This document shows positions 26,424-35,526 of a stretch of 35,720 nt of DNA, one piece after another (the stretch's first letter is position 1; each line of letters opens with the position of its first letter). The stretch comes from a virus: positions 1-35,720 of IMG/VR virus record IMGVR_UViG_3300037584_004027, one strand, 5' to 3'. The notes under the pieces are model-generated. The model was not told the DNA's origin, did not search any database, and saw nothing but the letters and a program-made list of their open reading frames with translations. A program made the position numbers and the translations under genes.

Positions 26424-27745
26424 TGTCTGTAAGCGTTACTACAACAGCTGGTAATTCAGTTTCTGTATCTGTAAACGGAGGGACTTCTGTTTCTTTTACA
26501 TCGACATCAACCTCTGTATCTGTATCTGAAAAAGAAGCGAGTCAGATTATAGTTACTAACAAGGGTCCAAAAGGAGATACTGGTGCTACGGGTGCTACAG
26601 GAGCTACGGGCGCAACAGGAGCCACAGGACCGCAAGGTCCAACAGGTTCTACGGGGCCTCAAGGCTCCACGGGTCCTCAGGGCGCTACAGGGCCTCAAGG
26701 TCCAGCTGGATCTGATGGTACCTCACCCAATGCCTTTACCACACTGGCTGTATCTGGTCAGGACAATGTGGTTGCTGATGGAGTGGATGACACCCTCACT
26801 CTTGCCGCTGGGTCTAACGTAACTATTACAACAAACGCATCAAGCGACACAGTTACGATAGCTTCTGCTGATACAAACACTCAGCTAAGCACCGAGCAGG
26901 TTCAGGATATTGTAGGCGGTATGTTTTCTGGCAACACGGAGACACGAATCTCTGCCACGTATCAAGATGATGACGGAACGATTGACCTTGAAGTTGATGC
27001 CATACCCGTAGACCTTACATCTGATGGTGCTGGCACAATACATGCAAACAATGTTCCCACCCTTAACCAAAGCACTACTGGCAATGCTGCAACAGCTACA
27101 GCACTTGCAACAGCAAGAGCAATCAACGGAGTAGACTTTGACGGCACGGCACCTATTACAATTACTGCTGCTGGGAATACGCTTTCTAATACTGTCCCCG
27201 TATCTAAAGGTGGCACAGGGGCAACTAGTTTATCGGCTAACTCTTTGCTTACGGGAGATGGCACAAACGCCATATCTGCTGAAAGCAACTTGACCTTTGA
27301 CGGTAATAATCTTGTTGTTACTGGAGTTGAAGTATTTTCTTTCCCAGATACTGCGGACCAATATCACGGAGAGGCTGTTACCTTTGGAAGCGGTCCCAGT
27401 GGGGTTGATGGTAACATTGAGCAGGGTAAGCTGTATTACTTGGACTCTAGTCAGCAGTGGGAAGAGACAGACGCTAATGCAGCTTCAACGTCTAGCGGAA
27501 TGATAGGAATAGCTGTAGCTGATGATACTACTAGATTCCTTGTCCGTGGATTTGCTAGGCACACTAGCTTTTCTGGGTTAACAACGGGTCAGATTGTTTA
27601 TGTGAGCACTACGACTGGAGAGATAACAAATACTGCCCCTTCAGGAAATGGCGACATTGTTAGGGTGATTGGGTATTGTGTAAATGCTACTACTAGAGTG
27701 ATATACTTTGATCCAGACAAAACCTTTGTAGAGGTCACTGCATAA
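26423..27745 (+). CDS. Collagen-like fibre protein (440 aa)
   Basis: After a Ser/Val/Thr-rich N-terminal 45 residues, residues 48-98 are Gly-X-Y triplets ([20 protein letters not shown] onward), which form a collagen-type triple helix. The rest has fibre-shaft repeats such as [20 protein letters not shown] followed by GDGTNAI, and a C-terminal domain with [18 protein letters not shown], common in phage fibres. Probably trimeric, used in host or surface recognition. Its place between portal and scaffold is unusual for a tail fibre and may indicate a head fibre. Confidence 0.8.
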   Translation: MSVSVTTTAGNSVSVSVNGGTSVSFTSTSTSVSVSEKEASQIIVTNKGPKGDTGATGATGATGATGATGPQGPTGSTGPQGSTGPQGATGPQGPAGSDGTSPNAFTTLAVSGQDNVVADGVDDTLTLAAGSNVTITTNASSDTVTIASADTNTQLSTEQVQDIVGGMFSGNTETRISATYQDDDGTIDLEVDAIPVDLTSDGAGTIHANNVPTLNQSTTGNAATATALATARAINGVDFDGTAPITITAAGNTLSNTVPVSKGGTGATSLSANSLLTGDGTNAISAESNLTFDGNNLVVTGVEVFSFPDTADQYHGEAVTFGSGPSGVDGNIEQGKLYYLDSSQQWEETDANAASTSSGMIGIAVADDTTRFLVRGFARHTSFSGLTTGQIVYVSTTTGEITNTAPSGNGDIVRVIGYCVNATTRVIYFDPDKTFVEVTA

Positions 27746-28407
27746 TGCCTACGATAAACGCAAACAGAGTAGGCCGTATTGTGGGTGTTACAAACTCAAA
27801 CTTTAGTACAGCCAGAACTTCTGATTCAGGCACTGCTACTGATGGGCCAACTGGAGATCTCTCTGTGCAGTTTTTTGTTGGTAGGGGCGCTCATAGATTC
27901 ACTAGAGCTTTCATTCATTTTGATACAAGCAGCATCACAGGGACTGTAACAGCAGCCCATATTGACATACAGGGGGGAAGTTCTAATCAGCCAGATCCAA
28001 ACGACACGATTCTCGTGAAAAGCACAGCCTTTGGTGGGGATGGAGGTACAGCCATTTCTACTTCAGACATGTTTAGCTCTTTGGACTACAGCACCGCCTA
28101 CTCTACAGAGCTCACTACGTGGTCCACATCAAACAACGAGTATACCCTAACATCAGCGGCTCTGTCTGATATTCAGAATAACAATGACTTTACAGTAGCT
28201 GTGATTATGCATGATTCTGATTTTCAGAATACAGACACAAATGCTACTGAGGACATTTCGATAGATTTCAGCACTACGATAACTCTAGACTACACTTTGG
28301 CCGCTACTGGATACGGTCACAAGGTTAACGGTGTAGCCTCTGGAAGCATTGCAAAAGTCAATACGGTTGCTACAGCAAGCATCGGCAAAATAAATACTGT
28401 TGATTGA
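27745..28407 (+). CDS. Beta-sandwich virion protein with C-terminal KVN repeats (220 aa)
   Basis: The centre RAFIHFDTSSITGTVTAAHI resembles DNRLRE/CBM-like beta-sandwich domains, which hold surface adhesins and may bind sugars. The last 30 residues are three imperfect repeats (KVNGVA, KVNTVA, KINTVD with GSIA/ASIG spacers), a pattern I associate with Bacteroidota phage structural proteins. Coupled by a one-base overlap to the collagen-like gene. It may be a fibre tip or adhesin. Confidence 0.6.
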   Translation: MPTINANRVGRIVGVTNSNFSTARTSDSGTATDGPTGDLSVQFFVGRGAHRFTRAFIHFDTSSITGTVTAAHIDIQGGSSNQPDPNDTILVKSTAFGGDGGTAISTSDMFSSLDYSTAYSTELTTWSTSNNEYTLTSAALSDIQNNNDFTVAVIMHDSDFQNTDTNATEDISIDFSTTITLDYTLAATGYGHKVNGVASGSIAKVNTVATASIGKINTVD

Positions 28408-28408
28408 T

Positions 28409-28416
28409 TATATTTG
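28409..28416 (+). promoter_or_regulatory. Late promoter before paired beta-proteins
   Basis: TATATTTG followed by CAAAA, an exact -7 box, 22 bases before the ATG at 28438. It immediately follows the TGA of the preceding gene. Confidence 0.6.
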
Positions 28417-28437
28417 CAAAAACAACACTAACTCAAA

Positions 28438-28839
28438 ATGGCTACTACTACTGCAACAATTACCATTTCCAGCTCTGATTTGACTGGAGATGCTTTGTCA
28501 CTTAGCACGACGGCAACGTTGACTAAGGCTAATTCTGCTTCTGGTTTGGATCAAACCACAGGCGTCGCTCGTAAGTTCTTCGCTAGCGCTCAGGCTAATA
28601 CAACTCTGATCGCTGCTGCAGATTACACTGCAGGAAAGGCTCACAAGGTTTACATCAAAAACACCTCAACCAGCAACTCTGAGTTTGTTAAGGTTGAACT
28701 TGGAGCGTCTAACCTTTCTCTTGGCTTCCTTTATGGCGGTGACTTTATGTTCATTCCTTACGACGGTGAAAATGACATTGATATTGACACGTCTGATGTC
28801 AATATGACTGTTGAGTTCCTCGTTATTTACGAAGCATAA
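28438..28839 (+). CDS. Beta-rich virion protein, paralogue A (133 aa)
   Basis: Thr/Ser-rich MATTTATITISSSDLTGDAL, then KVYIKNTSTSNSEFVKVELG, GFLYGGDFMFIPYDGENDI and a closing strand VEFLVIYEA. The same order of strands occurs in the next gene (YLYIQN..., IGGGEFAFIP..., IEYGVFG), suggesting tandem duplication. Probably capsid decoration or a small tail protein. Its start is set by the promoter box upstream and the stop overlaps the next start by one base. Confidence 0.6.
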   Translation: MATTTATITISSSDLTGDALSLSTTATLTKANSASGLDQTTGVARKFFASAQANTTLIAAADYTAGKAHKVYIKNTSTSNSEFVKVELGASNLSLGFLYGGDFMFIPYDGENDIDIDTSDVNMTVEFLVIYEA

Positions 28840-29246
28840 TGGCAACGGTAAGAGTCACATTGGGGCTCTCAAGTGCTGATGTCATGTCAACTGCAGTCAG
28901 CCTTAATGTGGCTGCTAATTTGTTGGCTGACTCTGGCAGTATTGTACGCGCCAAAGTAAAGGGTACGGCTGCTGATACAGACGACCTTGTTATTTACAAG
29001 GCTAACGACAAGCTTGAAAGCGCCTATCTCTACATCCAGAATCTGGACCCAGAGAAAGAGAATTACATCACGGTGAGAAACGAAACCGAATCCAATACAG
29101 CGCTTGTTGCTAAGATTGGCGGTGGCGAGTTTGCATTTATTCCTGTTGCAGTAGACAAGACATATCAATGCATTGCCACCAAGGTCAACACCATGATTGA
29201 ATACGGAGTGTTCGGTTTGGACAACTCAGCAGTCACACTTGCATAA
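28839..29246 (+). CDS. Beta-rich virion protein, paralogue B (135 aa)
   Basis: Layout matches the previous gene: MATVRVTLGLSSADVMSTAV, YLYIQNLDPEKENYITVRNE, KIGGGEFAFIPVAVDKTY and a final IEYGVFG strand. Sequence identity is low but the landmark strands align in order and spacing. Like its paralogue it lacks membrane or enzyme motifs and probably lies on the virion surface. Confidence 0.6.
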   Translation: MATVRVTLGLSSADVMSTAVSLNVAANLLADSGSIVRAKVKGTAADTDDLVIYKANDKLESAYLYIQNLDPEKENYITVRNETESNTALVAKIGGGEFAFIPVAVDKTYQCIATKVNTMIEYGVFGLDNSAVTLA

Positions 29247-29257
29247 TACTTAGAGCA

Positions 29258-29629
29258 ATGCTAGAAAGAAATCTAAAGCCAGTTCTTATTACAGGGGCTA
29301 CTACGGTATCGGCTCCAGAAAATCAATTTTTCAGGGCGATTACCGTTTTGTCGCTCGACACTGCCACCGATACAATTAGTGTAAAGGGTGGTATTTCACA
29401 GGGACTTGATCAAAACGACGCATCTGATGGGTCTACGTACTTGGCGAATCAAGAGACTCCTGCCGACGAAAAAACAGGTGTCAACCTTAATGGCACTCAC
29501 AGTGCTGGTATATACGAGTTTATCCCAACCGTCGCAGTCGCAATCAATGTTCCTGCTGGAACTACCATCTATGGCAGATTTACAGAGGTTGCTACGGGCG
29601 CGAACGATACAGTAATCGCCTATATGTAA
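29258..29629 (+). CDS. Beta-rich hypothetical virion protein (123 aa)
   Basis: Starts MLERNLKPVLITGATTVSAP and has a Thr/Asp-rich beta body with GIYEFIPTVAVAINVPAGTT, resembling the EFxFIP strand of the preceding two proteins, so a third divergent member of that set is possible. Weak start context; 11 bases separate it from the previous stop. Function unknown. Confidence 0.55.
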   Translation: MLERNLKPVLITGATTVSAPENQFFRAITVLSLDTATDTISVKGGISQGLDQNDASDGSTYLANQETPADEKTGVNLNGTHSAGIYEFIPTVAVAINVPAGTTIYGRFTEVATGANDTVIAYM

Positions 29630-29649
29630 TAAAACAATAATTCAATACA

Positions 29650-30783
29650 ATGGAAAACACAATTCACCTCCAAGAAGAATCGTTCGAGAAAGCAGAGATC
29701 TTTGACACGCCAGAGCAGCTTGCTGCCAGCATGCAACAAGACTCTGCACCACAAGTAGAAGCTCAGCCAGAACAGCCTGCGGAAACCCCATACGTGGACC
29801 CAGAGCCAGCCCCTGCAGAGGAGCCATCTACGCTCGAACAAATTACAGAAGCACAGCCCCAAGCAGAACAGCCAGTTCAAGAGGCGGTGCAACAACAAGA
29901 AGAAGATTATAGCGACGAGGAAATCGAAGCTGCGGTTCTAACGTTCATGAGCGAAAGGCTCGGAAAAGACATTGAATCGTTTGACTATTTCACTCAAGCA
30001 CAACAACCTGCAATCGACGATCGCGTGCAGGCTATTGCTGACTTTGTTGCCGAAACAGGCCGCAAGCCAGAGGATTGGTTTACGTATCAGTCTATGAACA
30101 CGACCGAAATGGACGATGTGACAGCGATGCGAGTTCAATACTCACAGCAGTATCCAAACTTGTCATACGACGAGGTTAACACGCTTTTTGAAAGCAGATA
30201 CAAGCTCGACTCTAACGTCCATGATGACGCAACAGTTCGAGCATCCATGATTCAGCTGAAGGTTGATGCAACCGACGCTCGGAGAGAAATCGAAACTATC
30301 CGAGACAAGTTCAAAACACCAGAGGCTGTTCAAACCCCCTCTACCCAACAAGCATCGCGCTTTGATGATGGCTTCTACCAATCTATGGCAACCGAAACGG
30401 ACGCCCTGCAAGGTTTGGAGTTTGATTTAGGGAACGATAAGACCTTTATGTTCGGCATCAATGACGAATACAGAGGTCAGCTCAAGGGTAGAACCAACAA
30501 CATTGAGAACTTCTTTGACTCGTATGTCGATGGCCAGGGCAACTGGGACTACGATAAGCTGAACTCTCACCTCGCTGTCATTGATAACATTGACACAATC
30601 GTTTCCTCGGCATACCGCCAAGGCTTGGGTGATGGGCAGAAGACTATCGTTAGCAATGCTGCTAATGTGTCAACGAACACGACTCCATCAAGTGCTCAAA
30701 ACATGAATGAGGAAAACCCTCTCGCACAGCAAGTAAGATCGCTGTTGCGTGGAGGTAAATCCAAAACAGTTTTTAACATCTAA
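29650..30783 (+). CDS. Scaffold-like capsid assembly protein (377 aa)
   Basis: The first 90 residues are acidic and rich in Gln, Glu, Pro and Ala (AQPEQPAETPYVDPEPAPAE), and the rest is helical and polar, ending in a basic tail (QQVRSLLRGGKSKTVFNI). An acidic, helical protein encoded immediately before the major capsid gene, with a basic C-terminus, fits a scaffolding protein whose tail binds the capsid protein. No protease motif is visible, so prohead maturation protease activity is not indicated here. Confidence 0.7.
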   Translation: MENTIHLQEESFEKAEIFDTPEQLAASMQQDSAPQVEAQPEQPAETPYVDPEPAPAEEPSTLEQITEAQPQAEQPVQEAVQQQEEDYSDEEIEAAVLTFMSERLGKDIESFDYFTQAQQPAIDDRVQAIADFVAETGRKPEDWFTYQSMNTTEMDDVTAMRVQYSQQYPNLSYDEVNTLFESRYKLDSNVHDDATVRASMIQLKVDATDARREIETIRDKFKTPEAVQTPSTQQASRFDDGFYQSMATETDALQGLEFDLGNDKTFMFGINDEYRGQLKGRTNNIENFFDSYVDGQGNWDYDKLNSHLAVIDNIDTIVSSAYRQGLGDGQKTIVSNAANVSTNTTPSSAQNMNEENPLAQQVRSLLRGGKSKTVFNI

Positions 30784-30795
30784 GAATAAAAAATT

Positions 30796-32247
30796 ATGGC
30801 TAATATTCTTTCAGGTCAGCCAGCAGTGGATGCTACTAGCGTAGCAGCAAACGCAGCTGGACTCAGACCATCGTTTCGGATTACACCCGAGACATACACA
30901 ACTATTGATTCTTTGATCAAGACCACGAAGGACCACGTCCTTCCTGACTTGGTTGAGACTTACGGCGACCAGGGTATCACTGGTTTCTTGAAGCTCACTG
31001 GAGCTATCAACGCAGGCGGCACCTCTGACCAGTTCGACTGGTGGGAATTGGGTCGTCGTCACGCTAAGTTGACCTACGCAGCTGCTGACACCACTATTGC
31101 TGGTTCTGGCGTAAGCGTAAGCATCGACGCTACTGCCAACTCTGACGTTGCCTCTAATGTTCAGGCTAACGACGTTTTGATGGACGCAGCAACTGGTGCT
31201 CGCTTCATCGTTAAGTCTGGCGGTTCAGGCAGCGGCGATGCAACGCAAGTTGTTATGGTTAAGCTCGACGACTCAGCTGCTGTTGAAGATACTGATATCG
31301 ACGCTTCTGCTGGCGGTACTTTGATCAAGCTCGGTAACATGTACGCACAAGGCACCAACCAGCCAACTGCATACGATGACATCGGGGTTCGCAAGTACAG
31401 CAACTCTTACATGATCGTTAAGGGTCGTTACGAAGTCAACGGATCGCAGGCGACTAACATCGGCTGGGTGAACATTGGTGGTGGCGAATACCGCTGGTTC
31501 ATGAAGGGTGAGCAAGAAGCTCGCGCTAAGTTTGAAGATCAGAGAGAGCTGATGTTGCTCTTCGGACAGAAGAGAAACGAGCCTTCTGATTCATCAACAG
31601 CTGGAACCAACCTCGACGACGAGATGGCTGGTTCTGAAGGTTACTTCTCAGCTATCGAAGACAGAGGTATCGTTGTTCAAAACGCCAATGCTAACCCAAT
31701 GGATAGCTTTGCTGAGTTTGACGACTTGATCTTGGAGCTCGACAAGCAGGGCGCACCTTCTGAGTACGCTATGTACTTGAACAGAAAGCAGTCTTTGGCT
31801 ATTGACGACATGCTCGCAGCTGGTATCGCAACTGGAGTGACTGCTGGTTTGCCAGCTCAGTTCGGTGCATTCCAGAACGACGCTGACATGGCAGTGAAGC
31901 TCGGCTTTAAGTCATTCACTCGTGGAGGTTACTCTTTCCACAAGCATGACTGGAAGCTGTTGAACGATCCAACCTTGTTGGGTGCTGGTAACTTCTTGCA
32001 GGGCGCTATGGTGCCTTTGATGAACGTTACTGACGCTCGTTCAGGTATCAACGTTCCTGCTCTCTCCATGTTCTACAAGGAAGCAAATGGATACTCTCGT
32101 GAAATGGAGCACTGGGTGACTGGTGGCGGCGTGTTGGGTCACACCAACAACGGCGATGCTGGTACTGACCAGGCTGCGTTCCACTACCGTTCTGAAATTG
32201 GCCTCTGCGTTCGCGCTGCAAACCAGCACGTAATGATCAAGGGTTAA
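30796..32247 (+). CDS. Major capsid protein (HK97-like fold inferred)
   Basis: A 483-aa Gly/Ala/Asp-rich protein directly after the scaffold gene. Landmarks: RPSFRITPETYTTIDSLIKT and YGDQGITGFLKLTGAINAGG near the N-terminus, an Ala/Asp-rich insertion with strands (IAGSGVSVSIDATANSDVAS), and a C-terminal region with a Gly-rich loop (HWVTGGGVLGHTNNGD). The size, context and lack of other motifs point to the major capsid protein. The gene shows marked codon bias (heavy use of GCT, GAC, AAG), consistent with very high expression. Confidence 0.8.
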   Translation: MANILSGQPAVDATSVAANAAGLRPSFRITPETYTTIDSLIKTTKDHVLPDLVETYGDQGITGFLKLTGAINAGGTSDQFDWWELGRRHAKLTYAAADTTIAGSGVSVSIDATANSDVASNVQANDVLMDAATGARFIVKSGGSGSGDATQVVMVKLDDSAAVEDTDIDASAGGTLIKLGNMYAQGTNQPTAYDDIGVRKYSNSYMIVKGRYEVNGSQATNIGWVNIGGGEYRWFMKGEQEARAKFEDQRELMLLFGQKRNEPSDSSTAGTNLDDEMAGSEGYFSAIEDRGIVVQNANANPMDSFAEFDDLILELDKQGAPSEYAMYLNRKQSLAIDDMLAAGIATGVTAGLPAQFGAFQNDADMAVKLGFKSFTRGGYSFHKHDWKLLNDPTLLGAGNFLQGAMVPLMNVTDARSGINVPALSMFYKEANGYSREMEHWVTGGGVLGHTNNGDAGTDQAAFHYRSEIGLCVRAANQHVMIKG

Positions 32248-32283
32248 TAGTCTTATTGTTTAACTATTAAAACCTAAATCATT

Positions 32284-32751
32284 ATGGCTAGAGTAAGACA
32301 CCAAGTACCTGGATCTATTACTGTTTCAAGACAGGTGCGTATTGCAGATGCTTTTTCTAATGGCGCAACTACGAAGTTCGCCCTGGAACAGCCTGCTAAC
32401 AGCATCATCGAGTCTGTGTTGATTAGAACTGTGGGCGACGTTACCGTAGGTAGTGCCGTCAACATTGCTTTCAACCTTGGAACAGGTAATGATCACACGG
32501 GTCAACAAGTTGTTGCAAACGTCAACTACCTTAGCGGAGGCGATAACACTACAGTGAATGCTGGAGTTGTTAAAGTCTGCGACATTGTTGATGGCGTAAA
32601 CTCTGATGCTGTTGCTTCTTATGGCAACGCAGCTGCAGTTACAACTGATGACAGAACATTGTTTGGAAGATTCGTTACTGGCGCTGCAGAAGTTACGACT
32701 GGAGCTGGCAAAAACGAAGTGGAAGTTCACGTTACTTTCAGACAATTTTGA
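32284..32751 (+). CDS. Capsid-associated or head-tail protein (155 aa)
   Basis: MARVRHQVPGSITVSRQVRI, then Ala/Gly/Val-rich strands and a C-terminal VEVHVTFRQF. A beta-rich protein encoded directly after the major capsid gene and before a strong terminator, which fits a decoration or head-closure protein. No specific family recognised. Confidence 0.6.
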   Translation: MARVRHQVPGSITVSRQVRIADAFSNGATTKFALEQPANSIIESVLIRTVGDVTVGSAVNIAFNLGTGNDHTGQQVVANVNYLSGGDNTTVNAGVVKVCDIVDGVNSDAVASYGNAAAVTTDDRTLFGRFVTGAAEVTTGAGKNEVEVHVTFRQF

Positions 32752-32765
32752 TGACTAATGCGAAT

Positions 32766-32796
32766 GGGGCTTCGGCCCCCTTTGCTTTTCTCTTTT
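32766..32796 (+). terminator. Factor-independent terminator after capsid genes
   Basis: Perfect 5-bp stem GGGGC/GCCCC with a TTCG loop at 32766-32779, followed by a T-rich run (32781-32796). Confidence 0.85.
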
Positions 32797-32822
32797 AACA
32801 AACACGAAAAAAACCTATAATT

Positions 32823-33323
32823 ATGGGACACTTTGATAAGCTGCAAGCGAAAAACGTTGTAGCTAACAACATTAAGGGGGCATACCAGGGTGCTGTCGTT
32901 TTGAACGGCGGAACTGATGTAACGCTCACTGCCAATCAATCTGGTGCTGTATGCGTCTTTGATGCAGCTGGCGCTTCTTCATTTACTCTTCCAACTCCTC
33001 AAAAGGGCCTTCACTTCACGTTTATTACGGCTGTGACTGCTACTGCAGATCACGTCGTTAAAACGGCAACGGATGCTGCTGGTTTCTTGGGTGGTGGTAT
33101 TGTTGTAAATACTACTGCTGATCAGCTGGATGATGTTTCTGCAGCTACTGATGGAGAGAATGACCACATCACCATGAATGGAACTACTACTGGTGGACAC
33201 GTTGGTTCTACTATCAATGTTTGGGGCATTTCTGACTCAAATGCCGCTAAGTGCTGGGTTGCACAAGTGGCACTGGTTGGATCAGGAAACACCGTTACAC
33301 CATTTGGTGACGATCAGCTCTAA
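32823..33323 (+). CDS. Beta-rich virion protein (166 aa)
   Basis: MGHFDKLQAKNVVANNIKGA, a Gly/Ala/Thr-rich body with FTLPTPQKGLHFTFITAVTA, and a C-terminus WVAQVALVGSGNTVTPFGDD. Sequences of this kind are found in small surface or decoration proteins of environmental phages. Flanked by terminators on both sides, it appears to be expressed as its own unit, although I find no clear promoter box between 32797 and 32822. Confidence 0.55.
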   Translation: MGHFDKLQAKNVVANNIKGAYQGAVVLNGGTDVTLTANQSGAVCVFDAAGASSFTLPTPQKGLHFTFITAVTATADHVVKTATDAAGFLGGGIVVNTTADQLDDVSAATDGENDHITMNGTTTGGHVGSTINVWGISDSNAAKCWVAQVALVGSGNTVTPFGDDQL

Positions 33324-33343
33324 TCTGAGATACACGCTACGAG

Positions 33344-33371
33344 AAAGGCCCTACGGGGCCTTTTTCTTTTT
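33344..33371 (+). terminator. Factor-independent terminator
   Basis: 8-bp stem (33344-33351 with 33356-33363) around a TACG loop, continuing into a T-rich tail to 33371; the A run ahead of the stem makes it potentially bidirectional. Confidence 0.85.
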
Positions 33372-33374
33372 CAC

Positions 33375-33382
33375 TATATTTG
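33375..33382 (+). promoter_or_regulatory. Late promoter before lectin-like gene
   Basis: TATATTTG with CAATA downstream, the same as the portal promoter, four bases after the terminator T-run and 16 bases before the ATG at 33399. Terminator and promoter are back to back. Confidence 0.65.
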
Positions 33383-33398
33383 CAATACCTTTAATGCA

Positions 33399-34634
33399 AT
33401 GAAAAAGTTTTTCCTGTTCAAGCGCCGAGAGCTCAATGCTTCCAGCACCCTGACGTCTGATAGTGGCGAGGGTCTTGACTTATTTGCTGTACCCGCTGAC
33501 AGAATAGGCTTTATCTCTGCATCAGTTGGAAAGGTGGGCATCGTATTCAACGACGCCACGATCTACGAAGAGAGCAACCTCCTAGACGGAGAATCGTTTA
33601 GAAAAACATCTGTAACAGTATCGTGCGAAGAGGGCAAGGAAGAAGCTTTGATTGGCGACATCATGTCTTTTGTTTACTCTTCAGGCTCCAAGCAGAGCGT
33701 CATGAAGTTTGATGCTGTTGGTAGCAGCAATGTCAAGAATGTCAAGCTTGAGTCTTTTTCTGATGTGACCTCAGAGGTTAGAGAGCTTCCTGTTGTAAGA
33801 TCTACGGGGGACGCAAGCAGAAACACATTCATTGGCGGAACCGCAGGAACAGCCTTCGGAACTGGCAACGTCATTGCAGGAATCGACTTTGGAGCTGACA
33901 ACAAGCCAGTAATTGACCTTAACGAAACAGGTCTGGGTGAGTCAGGCGGCAACGTAAACGCATGGACAAATAGTGGCTCTGGAGGCAGCACATACAACGT
34001 GTCCGCTATTAGCGGCACGCTGAACTTTGATGATTCAACAGGCAGAGCTAACAACGGATTGGCCACTGCTGCAGCTGATTTTGCTGGAGTAAATAACGTT
34101 CAACTTGCAAACAACTACGTGAGGTCTGGTGACTTTACAATGTTTGCTGTTATCGGAAAAAGCACCTCAGACATCGACGACTTACCTAAGCTTGGCCCCT
34201 TGGTTCAGGGAAGCGCCACTTCTGGTCAGGGTTTGACTCTTGCATTTGCGGATGCGTTCAACAATGGTGCTTACGTTCTGAAATTTGCTAACGAGAGAGG
34301 TGAATCAGTGGTTGCAGGGACACCAAATCCAATTATAGACTCTCATCTTCCGTCAGAAATTAGAAGAACAGCATATGTGTTTGTTATCAGAAGAGATACT
34401 TCGAACAATTTGTTTTTCCATACAAACGATGGGGATCTTGATGCCTTCGTAAACGCAAACACTGAAGGGGCCAACGCAAGAACTGACGGGAACTTATTGA
34501 TCAAATACCTAGGCAACGGCCTCGGCGATAAGTTCGTTGGTAACGTTGCTCGATTTGGGGTTATTGAAAGAGACATTGGGGCTTCGTCAGCCGCCTCTCT
34601 TGCCAGAGCCCTCGCAAATAAATATACACCATAA
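33399..34634 (+). CDS. Virion protein with LamG/concanavalin A-like domain (411 aa)
   Basis: The N-terminal 130 residues (MKKFFLFKRRELNASSTLTS start) look like a separate attachment domain. The rest follows a LamG-type beta-sandwich: NNGLATAAADFAGVNNVQLA, FTMFAVIGK, and a closing RFGVIERDIGASSAASLARA then LANKYTP, the usual last strand and helix of lectin-like laminin-G domains. Likely binds carbohydrate on the host surface as part of tail or head decoration. Starts a new transcription unit. Confidence 0.65.
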   Translation: MKKFFLFKRRELNASSTLTSDSGEGLDLFAVPADRIGFISASVGKVGIVFNDATIYEESNLLDGESFRKTSVTVSCEEGKEEALIGDIMSFVYSSGSKQSVMKFDAVGSSNVKNVKLESFSDVTSEVRELPVVRSTGDASRNTFIGGTAGTAFGTGNVIAGIDFGADNKPVIDLNETGLGESGGNVNAWTNSGSGGSTYNVSAISGTLNFDDSTGRANNGLATAAADFAGVNNVQLANNYVRSGDFTMFAVIGKSTSDIDDLPKLGPLVQGSATSGQGLTLAFADAFNNGAYVLKFANERGESVVAGTPNPIIDSHLPSEIRRTAYVFVIRRDTSNNLFFHTNDGDLDAFVNANTEGANARTDGNLLIKYLGNGLGDKFVGNVARFGVIERDIGASSAASLARALANKYTP

Positions 34635-34648
34635 CTCAATTCAATATC

Positions 34649-35482
34649 ATGGAACAAACCAAAAAGCGCCCTGGGCGGCCTAAAGCCCAACAAAAGCCAA
34701 AGGAAGAGCATGTTGCACAAGCTCCAGTGGCTAAGAAGTCTTTGCCTATTAAGCGCAAGGAATTTGTAAACCCTAACGCAGAGTACGAGTTGATTCGTAA
34801 TTCTGGGGTGGTCTTTATGTTGCCACAAAAAGGCGTCACTGTATTTGATGCAGAAAAAGACACTGTACGCGAGCTTCGCTACTGCCCGAACGAGCCTTCT
34901 GTGTGGCGCGATGAGCAATCAGAAAACGCTACTCGACAGTCTGTTATCTTCCGCGATGGTAGGCTGTTTGTCCCCAAGGCGGCTCCGAACTTGCGTGTAT
35001 TTATGGAGAAGCACCCGTTCAATCAAGCGAATGGCGGCAGCATCTTTAGACTTGTTGACAAGAAAAGAGATGCAGAGCAAGAGCTCCAAAAGGAGTTTGC
35101 TCTTACAGATGCAATCTCCATGGTAAGAGACAAAGACATTCAAGAGTTGTTGCCTGTTGCCATGTACTTTGGCATCAATATCAACTCTTCTGTATCTGAC
35201 ATTAGATTCAATTTGCTGCGCGTTGCCAAAACCAAAACGCAAGAGTTTATGGAGTCATTTGACTCTCCTCAGGTAAAGTGTCGTTCTGTTATTCAGCAGG
35301 CCGCTGACTACCAGATTATCAAGCTTGGCTCTAAGTCTGTCAACTGGTTTGACAGCAATTCAATGATTGTCTCTGTCCCTGTGGGTCAGGACCCATTGGA
35401 CGTAATGTCCCGATTCTGCCTGACAGAAAAAGGGGCCTCGGTGCTAAGCACACTAGAGGAAAGACTTGAACGTCTAGCATAA
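34649..35482 (+). CDS. Conserved phage protein with AT-hook N-terminus (277 aa)
   Basis: Residues 5-12 are KKRPGRPK, an AT-hook-like motif for the minor groove of AT-rich DNA, in a basic 35-residue N-terminus. The rest includes GVTVFDAEKDTVRELRYCPN, SVIFRDGRLFVPKAAPNLRV and PVGQDPLDVMSRFCLTEKGA, segments I associate with unannotated proteins next to the head genes of aquatic Bacteroidota phages. It may contact packaged DNA at the vertex or act in head completion. Terminator follows directly. Confidence 0.6.
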   Translation: MEQTKKRPGRPKAQQKPKEEHVAQAPVAKKSLPIKRKEFVNPNAEYELIRNSGVVFMLPQKGVTVFDAEKDTVRELRYCPNEPSVWRDEQSENATRQSVIFRDGRLFVPKAAPNLRVFMEKHPFNQANGGSIFRLVDKKRDAEQELQKEFALTDAISMVRDKDIQELLPVAMYFGININSSVSDIRFNLLRVAKTKTQEFMESFDSPQVKCRSVIQQAADYQIIKLGSKSVNWFDSNSMIVSVPVGQDPLDVMSRFCLTEKGASVLSTLEERLERLA

Positions 35483-35485
35483 AAG

Positions 35486-35512
35486 GAGGCCCTTCGGGGC
35501 CTCTTTTGTTTT
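35486..35512 (+). terminator. Factor-independent terminator
   Basis: 7-bp stem GAGGCCC/GGGCCTC with TTCG loop (35486-35503), then TTTTGTTTTT. It begins four bases after the stop codon of the AT-hook gene and runs into the next promoter. Confidence 0.85.
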
Positions 35513-35514
35513 TG

Positions 35515-35522
35515 TATATTTG
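35515..35522 (+). promoter_or_regulatory. Late promoter, leaderless
   Basis: TATATTTG ends four bases before the ATG at 35527, so the mRNA should start at or beside the start codon. It lies immediately behind a terminator, the same arrangement as at 33375. Confidence 0.6.
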
Positions 35523-35526
35523 TGGT

